DNA of 64,000 nt, from contig NC_069366.1 in NCBI RefSeq assembly GCF_021730395.1, positions 61,176,001 through 61,240,000 of the forward strand, written 5' to 3'. Each line of letters starts with the position of its first letter. The first letter of the stretch is position 1. Below are positions 43,756 to 54,113 of this stretch, piece by piece. The notes beneath the pieces are model-generated. The model was given only the letters and a program-made list of their open reading frames with translations. It was not told the DNA's origin and did not search any database. The stretch is from Mercenaria mercenaria (Eukaryota; Mollusca; Bivalvia; Venerida; Veneridae). The position numbers were made by a program, and so were the translations under genes.

Positions 43756-45900
43756 ATGTCTCGAGATCCTGATTATTACCAGACTGTGTCACTGAAACTG
43801 TCAGAGGTGCTCAATGATATTGGTGTCAATGAGAGAATGATTCTGAAGAGGAGGAGGTCGGTCTTGTTGAAGGAATCTATGTTGACTAGTACACAAAGAT
43901 TGCTGGGTGAGAACACTTCCTGCTTTCATTTTGGTAGCCAGTCTGAAGGGTCTACAACAACAGGACTCCATTCAGACCATGATATACTCTACTGCTCCAG
44001 TAAGTTTAATGTTATACTGGACTGGAGTGAGTGGCAACCTGGCAGGTACAATCTACTGATGATCCAGGATGAGACCACATCACCAGGTTACTGTCTACTA
44101 CAACAGCTGAGGGATGATGAACCTCTTCCTATTCCTACTGCTTTATTTGATCATGGACCAAGCAGATATCTTACAGTTAGCAGAGGTAAAGTGCTGGTGA
44201 AGAACACAGCTTATAGAGATATTGCTAATGAAGGAGATGTAATAAATGGTCCTGCTACATCATGGCAAGGAGGGCCAGGTTTTGCTGATGAAGATCGTGT
44301 TCCAGCATACCACTGTAAATCATGGCCTGTAGACGCCCAACCATGGTTAGTAAGACAAGGTATAGGAAGATGGCCTACAGAAGACATGAAGAGATATTGT
44401 GAGACTACAGGATGTTTAGTTGTACCAGTGAGCAGTAAAAATGGCCAGAATGAGGAACTTGAATGGAGAATATCTACTTCCCAGGCTGAAAGATGTCTTG
44501 TGTTCAATCTAAACATCACACAATTAAGATGTTATATTCTGATGAAGATGATTCTTAAAACATTTATAAATCCTCAGTGTGATGGTGTCCTTTCAAGTTT
44601 CATGTGCAAAACTGTTTTATTTCATTGTATACAAAATACACATTCAAATAATTGGCAGCAATCTAACTTACTTGCATGTTTGATGTGCTGCCTTACAGTA
44701 TTGCAGAACTTTGTAAGACAAGAAAACTGTTCACATTTTATAATACCTAAAAACAACTTGATGTCTGGAAGAATTTCTCCTCTTAACAAACTCAGAATTC
44801 ATGAAAAACTACAAAACATCCTACAAAGTAAGGGTCGTGTGCTGCTGGAGATTCCCACTGATGACCTTGGAACGAGACTTCAAATGAAGATAAATATGGG
44901 TGAAACGATTCAGTATAATGCAACTCCAGGCCAAATTTATGCTGAAATTTCATCACTGCTGCTATATAATATTACCAATGGCATAAGTAATAAACACAAG
45001 CGCCTTTTAAAATCAATGCCTGATAGAAATGAAATGGTTTATGAGAGGTTATCAGACTTTACATTAACACTAACAAGAATGTACAGAGCAATGGGTTTTA
45101 ACAGTTTGGAAAAATCTGCACTGAAGCTTTTAGCACCTCTGCTTTCATCTTCTCTAGGATCTGTGATAGCATCTCACAACATTTACACTACTCACAGTAT
45201 ATCTCCAGAAGCACTGTCCTGGTTTTCAGTTGGTTTGAACTCAGATGTGGCATCTGGTAGATTGAAACTTGCATCAGCATTATATTGTGTAGGAGATATG
45301 GAAAGAGCAGAGTTTGTTCTGAGGAATACAGAAGAAAAGTATGATCTGAATACTGTTGAACCTGTATGTGGATGTTATGATTATCCCGTGTATTACCCAA
45401 GGCAAGGATTCATGCATAAATGTAACACTGGAAATGATGAAGTGATAAAACATATCACAGCATTTTGTGTAAGATTTCTGCGATGTGAAATCTGCTGTGT
45501 TCCTAAAGAGTTGCAGTATGAAATGTTTAGATCTACACAAACGAACAGGCTTGAAAGGGATGAAATAAAAGACTGTTGGATGGATTGGGCAGTGGTAGAT
45601 TCTCTACCTTATCTCTACTTCCTACAGTACAAGACTTACAGGGCTCTTCAGAGAGTGGCAGACCAACAATGTGCACTTGCAAACCTTGTCACTACCATTG
45701 AAACAGAACAAAACCTAGGTCACAGGGAAACAGCACTGATCTTACTAGGACAGTGTATGGAACAAGAAAACCAACATATTGATGCTTTACGCTGCTACCT
45801 GAAATCTCGAAATATCTGCACAAGAAATAATGCTGCAAATGTTCATATCTGTAGACTTCTTTATGTACTATTCAACATGCAGATACCTGCACTGAACTGA
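43756..45900 (+). CDS. Mab-21 domain protein, cGAS-like nucleotidyltransferase candidate
   Basis: 714 codons in a single exon. I start at 43756 because an acceptor (TCTTACATTTCCAG) ends one base before this ATG; 14 earlier in-frame codons look intronic. The fold is Mab-21/cGAS: GS motif at residues 60-61 (FHFGSQSEG), metal-binding pair D74 and D76 (LHSDHDIL), then VPAYHCKSWP preceded by D180, which lines up with the third acidic residue of cGAS. The helical lobe follows (EWRISTSQAERCLVFNLN, SSFMCKTVLFHC, HFIIPKNNLMSG). The cGAS zinc-ribbon insert is absent, as in many invertebrate cGAS-like receptors. Residues from about 480 on form a helical, possibly TPR-like tail (WMDWAVVDSLPYLYFLQYKT). 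The three acidic residues suggest an active enzyme making a cyclic dinucleotide or similar signal; the ligand is unknown. Confidence 0.88.
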   Translation: MSRDPDYYQTVSLKLSEVLNDIGVNERMILKRRRSVLLKESMLTSTQRLLGENTSCFHFGSQSEGSTTTGLHSDHDILYCSSKFNVILDWSEWQPGRYNLLMIQDETTSPGYCLLQQLRDDEPLPIPTALFDHGPSRYLTVSRGKVLVKNTAYRDIANEGDVINGPATSWQGGPGFADEDRVPAYHCKSWPVDAQPWLVRQGIGRWPTEDMKRYCETTGCLVVPVSSKNGQNEELEWRISTSQAERCLVFNLNITQLRCYILMKMILKTFINPQCDGVLSSFMCKTVLFHCIQNTHSNNWQQSNLLACLMCCLTVLQNFVRQENCSHFIIPKNNLMSGRISPLNKLRIHEKLQNILQSKGRVLLEIPTDDLGTRLQMKINMGETIQYNATPGQIYAEISSLLLYNITNGISNKHKRLLKSMPDRNEMVYERLSDFTLTLTRMYRAMGFNSLEKSALKLLAPLLSSSLGSVIASHNIYTTHSISPEALSWFSVGLNSDVASGRLKLASALYCVGDMERAEFVLRNTEEKYDLNTVEPVCGCYDYPVYYPRQGFMHKCNTGNDEVIKHITAFCVRFLRCEICCVPKELQYEMFRSTQTNRLERDEIKDCWMDWAVVDSLPYLYFLQYKTYRALQRVADQQCALANLVTTIETEQNLGHRETALILLGQCMEQENQHIDALRCYLKSRNICTRNNAANVHICRLLYVLFNMQIPALN

Positions 45901-46033
45901 ACAGGGTACTGCTGAAAGTGTGAATACCTACATGAAGATGCTGTGCCCTGCAATACACACTGTTTGTATTTATACATGTAACATGTGCTATTACATGGTA
46001 ACTTTAGAGAAGTTAATATATTAAAAGTCAATG

Positions 46034-46039
46034 AATAAA
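46034..46039 (+). terminator. Candidate polyadenylation signal of the Mab-21-like gene
   Basis: AATAAA 134 nt past the stop codon, the first canonical hexamer downstream. Confidence 0.5.
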
Positions 46040-46199
46040 TCATGAAGATTTCATGAATTGACATAATTTACACAAAATAATTATATCTGCCTGGAGTACA
46101 AACATTATGTTGCTATAGAAACATCAGTATATTACGGAATTCAGTTAGGACCATTGCCTTTGAATGTGTGGATCTGAAACGGGATACTCTGTAGTACGT

Positions 46200-46525
46200 T
46201 GATGAAAAAACTAAATCATGAAACTATGGTAAAGAAAACACGATATAACAATGATGATAACGCGATAATTCGATCATATGATTTTACGATGGTAATAATG
46301 TAATATACTATTGTGTTTTCACCATCATACTGTCATATTTTCACCATCATAATATCCCATATTCGTTATCGTAGTATCATGATTTCGCAATTTCGTAACC
46401 ATACTATTCTGTTATCATCATGGTTCTGTCGCATTATCACCATGGTACTGTCGTGTTATCACCATTTTACTGCTGTGTTATCATCATCATACTGTCACGT
46501 TTTCATCATCATACTATCTGGTAGT
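46200..46525. repeat. Inverted, degenerate ATCATCATxxTGTC repeat
   Basis: The left half (46240-46300) is rich in GATGATAAC/GATGGTAAT phrases. The right half (46310-46520) has the complementary GTTATCATCAT and TTTTCACCATCATACTGTC phrases every 20-30 bp. The block could fold on itself. It lies just past the Mab-21-like gene. Confidence 0.6.
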
Positions 46526-46559
46526 GGATATTGATGAAGATCGACAGCTGATATTTTTT

Positions 46560-47075
46560 TATAACATTTTGAGTTAATTCATTAAAATGTGTCCTGTGCA
46601 AGGTGCTTGAACACACTGTTCCCTTATTGTTAAGCACTTCAACAACCATGATATTCTGTATGACCTGCAGCATGGTTTTAGAAAAAAAAGATCATGTGTT
46701 ACCCAGTTAGTTATGTTAGTAAATGATCTGGTCACCTCAGTCTACAATAAGAAACAAGTAGACTTATACTGCTAGATTTTAGTAAGGCTTTCGACAAGGT
46801 TAGCCATGAGAAAGTTCTTTAAAAAAAAACACAAATATGGAATCAGAGGTAACACAATAAAATGGGCCAAAAGCTTTTTAGATAACAGGATTCAATCAGA
46901 AGTCCTAAATGTCACTACTTCTGATGCCATCCTAGTATCATCAGGTGTCCTACAGGTGTCTACTTGGTCCCCTGCTCTTCCTAGCTTACATGAATGACCT
47001 CCCACAAAACGTCAGCTCCAAAGTCCGTCTCTTTGCAGATGACACAGCAATATATCTAACTCTCAAATTTCCAGA
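46560..47075 (+). mobile_element. LINE reverse transcriptase fragment
   Basis: Plus-strand fragments of a non-LTR reverse transcriptase lie in order. There is a KVLEHTV-like start at about 46600, then LLDFSKAFDKVSHEK at about 46767-46815, IRGNTIKWAKSFLDNR at about 46841-46890, LVSSGVLQ near 46931, and [10 protein letters not shown] at about 47031-47060. The catalytic ADD is preserved, but several frame changes separate the blocks, so it is dead. No endonuclease part or 3' tail is present. Jockey/CR1-type by motif resemblance. A type-A element abuts its right end. Confidence 0.82.
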
Positions 47076-47850
47076 AAAGAAGACCATGATGGTCCTGAAT
47101 CGCTCACCTGTCCCCACATGACCCAGTTTTGAACTGAGTATAGCGTTGTTTTTTTTCTATTATTTGACACAGTGACCTAGTTTTTGAGCTCATGTTACCC
47201 AGTTTTGAACTTGACCTAGAAATCATCAAGATAAAATTTTTAACCAATTTTCATGAAGATCCATTGAAAAATATGGCCTCTTGAAAGGTCACAAGGTTTT
47301 TCTATTATTTGACCTAATGACCTAGTTTTTAAAGGCACATGACCTAGTTTCAAACCTGACCTAGATAACATCAAGGTGAACATTCTCACCAATTTTCATG
47401 AAGATCTCATGAAAAGTATGGCCTCTAGAGAGGTCACAAGGTTTTTCTATTTTTAGACCTACTGACCTAGTTTTTGACTGCTTGTGACCCAGTTTCGAAT
47501 TTTGACCTAGATATCATCAAGATGAACATTCAGACCAACTTTCATACTGATCGTATAAAAAATACTGCCTCTAGAAAGGTCACAAGGTTTCTCTATTTTT
47601 AGACCTACTGACCTAGTTTTTGAACGCATGTGACCCAGTTTCGAAGTTGACCTAGATATCATCAAGGTGAATATTTTCACCAATTTTCATGAAGATCCAT
47701 TGAAAAATATGGTCTCTAGGAAGGTCACAAGGATTCTCTATTTTTAGACCTACTGGCCTAGTTTTGGACCACATGTTACCCAGTTTCATACTTGACTTAA
47801 ATATCATCAAGGTGAACATTATAACCACTTTTCATGAAGATCAGTAACAA
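47076..47850 (+). mobile_element. Hairpin-ended element, end-type A, 5' part
   Basis: GAAGACCATGATGGTCCTG palindrome and CGCTCACCTG at the 5' end, then five units of about 140-150 bp (GACCTAGTTTTTGAACGCA, AATTTTCATGAAGATCCATTG). No 3' hairpin: it runs into an inverted fragment of another end-type at about 47850. Confidence 0.7.
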
Positions 47851-48590
47851 CAGTAGTTATGCATGGGGCATGTTAGGTTCTTTCAGAAAAAAAAATTGCA
47901 GAGTTACGGGACTTTGTTTTTTGTTACTATACTATATACATAGACACAATCTTGTGGGCACCATCTCTCCTCATCCCCTTGACACAGTTTAATGAAACTT
48001 CACACAAGTGATCAGTAACAACAGTTGTTGTGCATGGGGCATGTTAGGTTCTTTCAAAAAAAATTACATAGTTATGGGACTTTGTTTTTTGTTAACATAC
48101 TATGTACATACAGTCTAGATATGCAATCTTGTGCACGCCTAATCTTCCGAACCCTTGCACACAATTTAATGAAACTTCACACAAGTGATCAGTACCAACC
48201 CTAGTTGTGCATGGTGCATGTTACGTTCTTTTAGATAAATATTCTGCATAGTTATGGGACTTTGTTTCTTGTTAACATACTATGTACATACAGTCTGCAT
48301 ATGCAACCTTGTGCGCGCCTAATCTTCCGAACCCTTGCACACAATTTAATGAAACTTCACTCAAGTGATCAATACCAACCCTAGTTGGGCATGATTCATG
48401 TTACGTTCTTTTAGATAAATATTCTGCATAGTTATGGGACTTTTTTTTGTTACTACACTGTATACATACAGTCTATAGACATACAGTCCACATAATTATG
48501 CAGTCTTGTGCGCGTCAGATTGCAATGTACTATGTCAGTGCATGCGGGGGGTACATTCATCACCTTTAGCGATAGCTCTAGTTTATATTT
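47851..48590 (-). mobile_element. Hairpin-ended element fragment, end-type E
   Basis: Four units of about 150 bp (AATGAAACTTCACACAAGTG, GTTATGGGACTTTGTTTTTT). On the minus strand the 5' end at 48590 is ACTAGAGCTATCGCTAAAGG followed by TGATGAATGTACCCCCC, the same plan as other families. The 3' end is lost at the junction with the type-A element. Confidence 0.6.
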
Positions 48591-49075
48591 GGCTTGAATG
48601 TTAACCTCAGTGAGACGGAGTGTCATGCTCAAACCCCAGGTTCCTATCACAAAGGTCAAGGTCACACTTAAGGTCAAAGGTCAAATTAAAAAATGACTCT
48701 GTCCGGAGCATTTCTTATTCATGCATTGAGGGATTTTGATGTAACTTGGCACAGTTGTTCACCATCATGAGACAGAGTGTCATGCACAAGAGCCAGGTCC
48801 CTAGGTCTAAGATCAAGGTCACACTCAGAGGTCAAAGGATACAAGAATGCAAAAACTCTGGTCTTATCTTAATGCTCTTTAGGTCATGTTCCAATCTGGG
48901 TCATTTGAGGTCAGAAACTAGGGCACCAGGTCAAATCAAAGGAAAAGCTAGTTAACACTTCAGAGATCATATCTATGACCATATCTTTATGAAACTTGGT
49001 CAGAATGTTAATCTTGATGATCTTTAGGTCAGTAGGTCAGGTGAGCGATACACAGCTTTCATGGCCCTCTTGTTT
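48591..49075 (-). mobile_element. Hairpin-ended element, end-type A, 5' part
   Basis: Minus-strand 5' end at 49075: AACAAGAGGGCCATGAAAGC (second palindrome arm eroded), then ATCGCTCACCTGAC. The interior has TCTTGATGA and GGTCAAAAACTAGG-like phrases shared with 60480-61000. No 3' hairpin. It meets the type-E fragment at 48590. Confidence 0.6.
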
Positions 49076-50121
49076 TATTAAAACAATCGTACAAAAGTTA
49101 TTCAACATAATAATTATAGGCATCATAACTGCATGTTAACTTACCAAAAGGTGCAAGCTAGAAATTGACAAATAAGCAGTTCTATTGGGATCTTGTAAGG
49201 AGGGAAAAAACTTCAGAAAAGCTTAACTGAGTTTGACATATGTGTACAGCATGTTTAGTTGTATGGATAACAAAAATTATCGATATGACAGTGACTTCTC
49301 AGGCATGATCATTGTGCAAATAACGAAAATAATCAGCAAACAGTCATGTGGATAAAGGGCTGTCCTGTTGTTAGTCTTAGCCTACTCGTTTTGATTTTGG
49401 TATTTTATTTTTTTTGCAGTATGTGTGTTTGACCAAATCTGTCACGCTACTGTAGTTAATTGCCATGTAACTGTTCAATTCTCACCACAGCATACATTGT
49501 GGGGATATAGAGTTGCTTTGTGGTCAGCCTAGTCTGTTATGAAAAAGTATATCATTAGTTAATGGTACTTTCAATATAACATTTAAAGTTTTTGTCATCC
49601 ACAGTAAATGATACCATGTGTGTATCTAGTATGTCACAGCATAGTGGTCATAAACCAGTCCATTTGGTGGCATAATTTATTGCTTTAATTTCATTTCAGT
49701 CTGATATTACAGTCTTTTGACTGACAGCCACAGGATGTAACTAAGCTACAGGATGTAACTAGAATCTTGGATTGGGTTGCCCTCACATTTGCCATCTTAT
49801 CACTAACAAACTATGTTCAGCCTAACCACACTGGCACAGAAATTTTAAATTTTATTGAAGCCCAGTTTCTCTAGGCAAATAAAATATACTTTCTGTGTGT
49901 TTGATAATCATTGATTATAAGCTAGGGTAAATTGTAAAGTTTAGAAACCTGGATTTAATACTGTGCAGGTATACTGGCACCCTACCACTATGCTCAGGTC
50001 TTTGAATATATACCAGTGGGATTAATTACCGGGTATATCTGATTTGTGTCCCTTGGATAGTCTCCATATACTTCAGACATTTTTGTAACAAATTACTTAC
50101 TGAAGTTTATTTGATTTTCAG
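49076..50121. other. Intron or upstream sequence of the UPF0598 gene
   Basis: I searched here for the expected upstream exon of the UPF0598 protein and did not find it. No recognised element either. Confidence 0.45.
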
Positions 50122-50170
50122 CTGTTCCTTGATGATTCAAAGATGAAAAATTTCACCTCATGTTTTAAAG
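50122..50170 (+). CDS. C8orf82: UPF0598 family protein (C8orf82 homologue), internal exon
   Basis: Acceptor GATTTTCAG, donor TTTAAAG|GTAATC; 49 bp encoding LFLDDSKMKNFTSCFK. This matches vertebrate C8orf82 LFLDDSKMKNFITCFK almost residue for residue (from memory). The last base joins in frame with the exon at 55081. The N-terminal exon was not found. Confidence 0.93.
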
Positions 50171-50269
50171 GTAATCATCTCAATAATTACTACATGTAAA
50201 GCATCTCAATAAACTCTGTGTTTTGTTGGGCTGTAATTGAAAAGAAAGAAAGAAAGGTAAGCATCATTT

Positions 50270-51375
50270 TGCTGGACAGTAATAGTAATTAAAGGTAACT
50301 AGTGTTTTGCTGGACAGTAATAGTAATTAAAGGTACCGGTAACTATAGTGTTTTGCTGGACAGTAATAGTAATTAAAGGTAACTACAGTGCCTTGCTGGA
50401 CAGTAATAGTAATTAAAGGTAACTACAGTGCCTTGCAGTGTTGCTGGACAGTAATAGTAATGAAAGGTAACTACAGTGCCTTGCAGTGTTGCTGGACAGT
50501 AATAGTAATTAAAGGTAACTACAGTGCCTTGCAGTGTTGCCGGACAGTAATAGTAATTAAAGGTAACTGCAGTGTTGCTGGACAGTAATAGTAATTAAAG
50601 GTAACTACAGTGCCTTGCAGTGTTGCTGGACAATAATAGTAATTAAAGGTAACTACAGTGCCTTGCTGGACAGTAATAGTAATTAAAGGCAACTACAGTG
50701 CCTTGCAGTGTTGCTGGACAGTAATAGTAATTAAAGGTAACTACAGTGCCTTGCAGTGTTTTGCTGGACAGTAATAGTAATTAAAGGCAACTACAATGCC
50801 TTGCAGTGTTGCTGTTGCTGGACAGTAATAATAATTAAAGGTAACTACAGTGCCTTGCAGTGTTGCTGGACAGTAATAGTAAATAAAGGCAACTACAGTG
50901 CCTTGCAGTGTTGCTGGACAGTAATAGTAATTAAAGGTAACTACAGTGCCTTGCAGTGTTTTGCTGGACAGTAATAGTAATTAAAGGTAACTACAGTGCC
51001 TTGCAGTGTTTTGCTGGACAGTAATAGTAATTAAAGGCAACTACAATGCCTTGCAGTGTTGCTGTTGCTGGACAGTCTTAGTAATTAAAGGTAACTACAG
51101 TGCCTTGCAGTGTTGCTGGACAGTGAAAGTTATTAAAGGTAACTACAGTGTCTGGCAGTGTTTTGCTGGACAGTAATAGTAATTAAAGGTAGCAACAGTG
51201 CCTTGCAGTGTTGCTGGACAGTAATAGTAATTAAAGGTAGCTACAGTGCCTTGCAGTGTTGCTGGATAGTAATAGTAATTAAAGGTAGCTACAGTGCCTT
51301 GCAGTTTTGCTGGACAGTAATAGTAATTAAAGGTAACTACAGTGTCTTGCAGTGTTTTACTGAGCATTAATAGTA
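50270..51375. repeat. 48-bp minisatellite in the UPF0598 intron, rich in donor-like sites
   Basis: About 24 copies of a unit near 48 bp (GCTGGACAGTAATAGTAATT, AAAGGTAACTACAGTGCCTT, GCAGTGTT) with some shortened copies. Most contain AAAGGTAACT, a good splice-donor match. The array starts 100 bp after the real donor AAAGGTAATC. Diverged copies reappear at about 52840-52990, so the array was probably split by the insertion at 51395-52817. Confidence 0.93.
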
Positions 51376-51394
51376 ATGCAGGTATCTGCATGAC

Positions 51395-52817
51395 CTTTCT
51401 TGGATAAAGTTTTTTGGTTACCTTTGTTTTTCTGTCATATCTTTGTTACTATTGCTTATATCTTACTCTAACTTCACACAAACATTTTCCAGTATACAAA
51501 CAAAGTATGTGTAGGGGCTGAACCAATTATACCTAAAGTCAAGGTCACCAAGGTGTTATACTTAGGTTATTTTTAAGGTTAAAGTTTTTCAGCAACCTTC
51601 GTTTTTCTGTCATAGCATTGTTACTATTGCTTATATCTTACTGTAACTTTACATAAACATTGTCCAGCATACAAACAAAGTATGTACAGGGGCTAGGCCC
51701 ATTATACCCAAGGTTAAGGTCACCAAGGTGTTATACTTAGGTTATTTTTAAGGTTTAAGTTTTTCGGCAACCTTCGTTTTTCTGTCATATCTTTGTTACT
51801 ATTGCTTATATCTTATGTGCATGGGCTGGGCTCATTATACCCAAGGCAAGGTCACAAAGTTGTTATATTGGAATTATTTTCATGTTAAATTCTTTTCCAA
51901 AGCTTCATTTATAGACATAATTATCTTTGGTACTTTAAAAGACATTGACTTGAAATTGAAAATATTTCCTTATAATCATCATCTGCATGTGTGGTTACAA
52001 ACCCTATAACTCTGATTGTATTTTTGACAGAATTATGCCCCTTTTGTACTTAAAGTTCTTTTGCAATCTTTGCTTTCTCCATATATGACTTTAATGCAAT
52101 ATAAGATAAAGACTTGAAACTTAAAAGGTATCTTTATCATAATCATCTGCATGTGTGGTAAGAATCCCCATAACTCTGATTTGTACTTTTGACCAAATTA
52201 TGCCCCTTTCATACTTAAATTTTTTAACAAACTTTGTTTTCTCTGTGTGTGTGTGTTCGGGTTTAACGTCTTTTTCAACAATTTTTCAGTCATATAAACG
52301 ATGGTGTCTACTTGTAGCAGTGAGCACAATGCCCAACTTTATAGTGCTGCCTCACTGGAATATCACACCTTAGACACGTGGCATGATACCCCACCCAGTC
52401 ACATTATACTGACACTGGGCTGACCAGTCCTAGCACTATCCTCTTAATGCTGAGCGCCAAGTGAGGAAGCTACTAGTACCATTTTTTTACGTCTTTGATA
52501 TGACGCGGCCGGGGATCAAACCCACGACCTCCCGCACTCGAAGCGGACGCTCTACCACTAGGCTACCGAGGCGGTTACTTTGTTTTCTGGACATAACTTT
52601 GGTACTATATAAGATAATGACTTGAAACTCAAAACATATCTTTACCATCATCACCTGCATGTGTGTTAACAATCCCAATAACTCCAATTTGTGTTCTTGA
52701 TAGAATTATGCCCCTTGGTGTATCTTCCTTTTAAAGTAGAGGTCTCTTATTGAGACACATATTCAATTTCAAATCGCTGAATAGTAGAGCACGCTGTCTT
52801 ATGAACAGCTCTTGTTG
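51395..52817 (-). mobile_element. Hairpin-ended element, end-type B, 3' end not seen
   Basis: Minus-strand 5' end at 52817: AACAACAAGAGCTGTTC with GCTGTTC/AAGACAGC hairpin and GTGCTCTACTATTC. Interior units of about 150-190 bp (AGAATTATGCCCCTTT read on plus, TGACTTGAAACT). The left part (51400-51860) has a different unit (TATCTTTGTTACTATTGC, AAGGTCACCAAGGTG). No 3' hairpin at the left edge. A SINE is inserted at 52243-52576. Confidence 0.65.
52243..52576 (-). repeat. Full-length tRNA-derived SINE with 12-bp target duplication
   Basis: Minus-strand head: CGGTAGCCTAGTGGTAGAGC (A box) and GGTCGTGGGTTTGATCCCC (B box). The body differs from the 4584-4879 SINE. The tail (CAATTTTTCAGTCATAT region, GACGTTAAACCCG) is of the same family type and ends in (CA)n. 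Flanking repeat ACTTTGTTTTCT at 52231-52242 and 52577-52588 is perfect. Inserted into a type-B hairpin-ended element. Confidence 0.9.
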
Positions 52818-53002
52818 TTTGCTTGGTAGTTATAGTAAAATGAAAGAGTATCATGTCAGTAATCACTGTTTTGCTGGGCAGTAAAAGCAAGGAAAGGAAA
52901 ATAAACATATCAGTAATCACTGTTTGCTGGGCAGTAAAAGTTCTTACATGTAACAATTCCAGTAATTGCTGTTCTTACTTGGATGTAAAAGTTATTCATT
53001 CT

Positions 53003-54113
53003 TTTTAGCTCACCTGTCACATAGTGACAAGGTGAGCTTTTGTGATCACCCTTCGTCCGTCGTCCGTCGTCTGTGCGTGCATCAACAATTTCTTGTCTGC
53101 ACGATAGTGGTTTCATTTATGATTTTATTTTAACCAAACTTGCACACAACTTGTATCACCATAAGATCTCTGTTCCTTTCTTGAACTGGCCAGATCCCAT
53201 TATGGGTTTCATAGTTATGGCCCCTGAAAGGGCCAAAATTAGCTATTTTGACCTTGTCTGCACAATAGCAGCTTTATTTATGATTTGATTTTTACCAAAC
53301 TTGCACAAAACTTGTATTACCATAAGATCTTGGTTCCTTTCTTGAACTGGCCAGATTCCTTTATGGGTTACAGAGTTATGGCCCCTGAAAAGGCCAAAAT
53401 TAACTATTTTGACTTTGTCTGCATAATAGCAGCTTTATTTATGATTTGATTTTAACCAAACTTGCACACAACTTGTATCACCACAAGATCTTTGTTCCTT
53501 TCTTGAACTGGCCAGATTCCATCATGGGTTCCAGAGTTATAGCCCCTTAAATGTCCAAAATTGGCTATTTTGGCTTTTGCAGTCATATAGAGATTTCATT
53601 TATGGTTTGATTTGATACAAACTTCCAAAATATCTTCAACAACAATAAATCTTGGATTCCATGACGAACCTGTCAGATCCAATCGTAGGTTCCAGAGTTA
53701 TTTTATATCTTATTACCTCCCCTGATTGTAATCAAAATGGATTTATATCAGTAAGTACTTATAGGACTTATTTGAAATTTCATTATTGTCATTAGTTGGA
53801 CTGAGACAATCAGGGTAGATAACTATGGACTGATTTTATGTCAAATTACCTCCCTTTATTTCAAATTAAAATGGGTATATCTCCGTAACTAATGAAGATA
53901 CTGATATCATCTGAAATTTCATTTATGTCAACAGATGGACTTGGACAATCAATGAAGATACATATTGACTGAATTTATGACATATTACCTCCTTTATTAT
54001 TTATCTAAATGAATACACCTTAGCAGCTTCTAATGAGATTGGTTTGAAACGATCATATCATTTTGAGCAATAGTACTCAGGTGAGCCACACAGGGCCATC
54101 ATGGCCCTCTTGT
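53003..54113 (-). mobile_element. Hairpin-ended element, end-type A
   Basis: Minus strand. The 3' hairpin AGCTCACCTGTCAC/GTGACAAGGTGAGC lies at about 53008-53038, followed by a CGTCCGTCGTCCGTCG tract. Then come about three 161-bp units (GAACTGGCCAGATTCC on plus) and GGTAATTTG units. The 5' palindrome AGGGCCAT-G-ATGGCCCT is at about 54093-54109. Its uninterrupted GTTATTTTATATC at about 53698 (read inverted) is a second empty version of the site split at 38851-41133. Confidence 0.85.
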
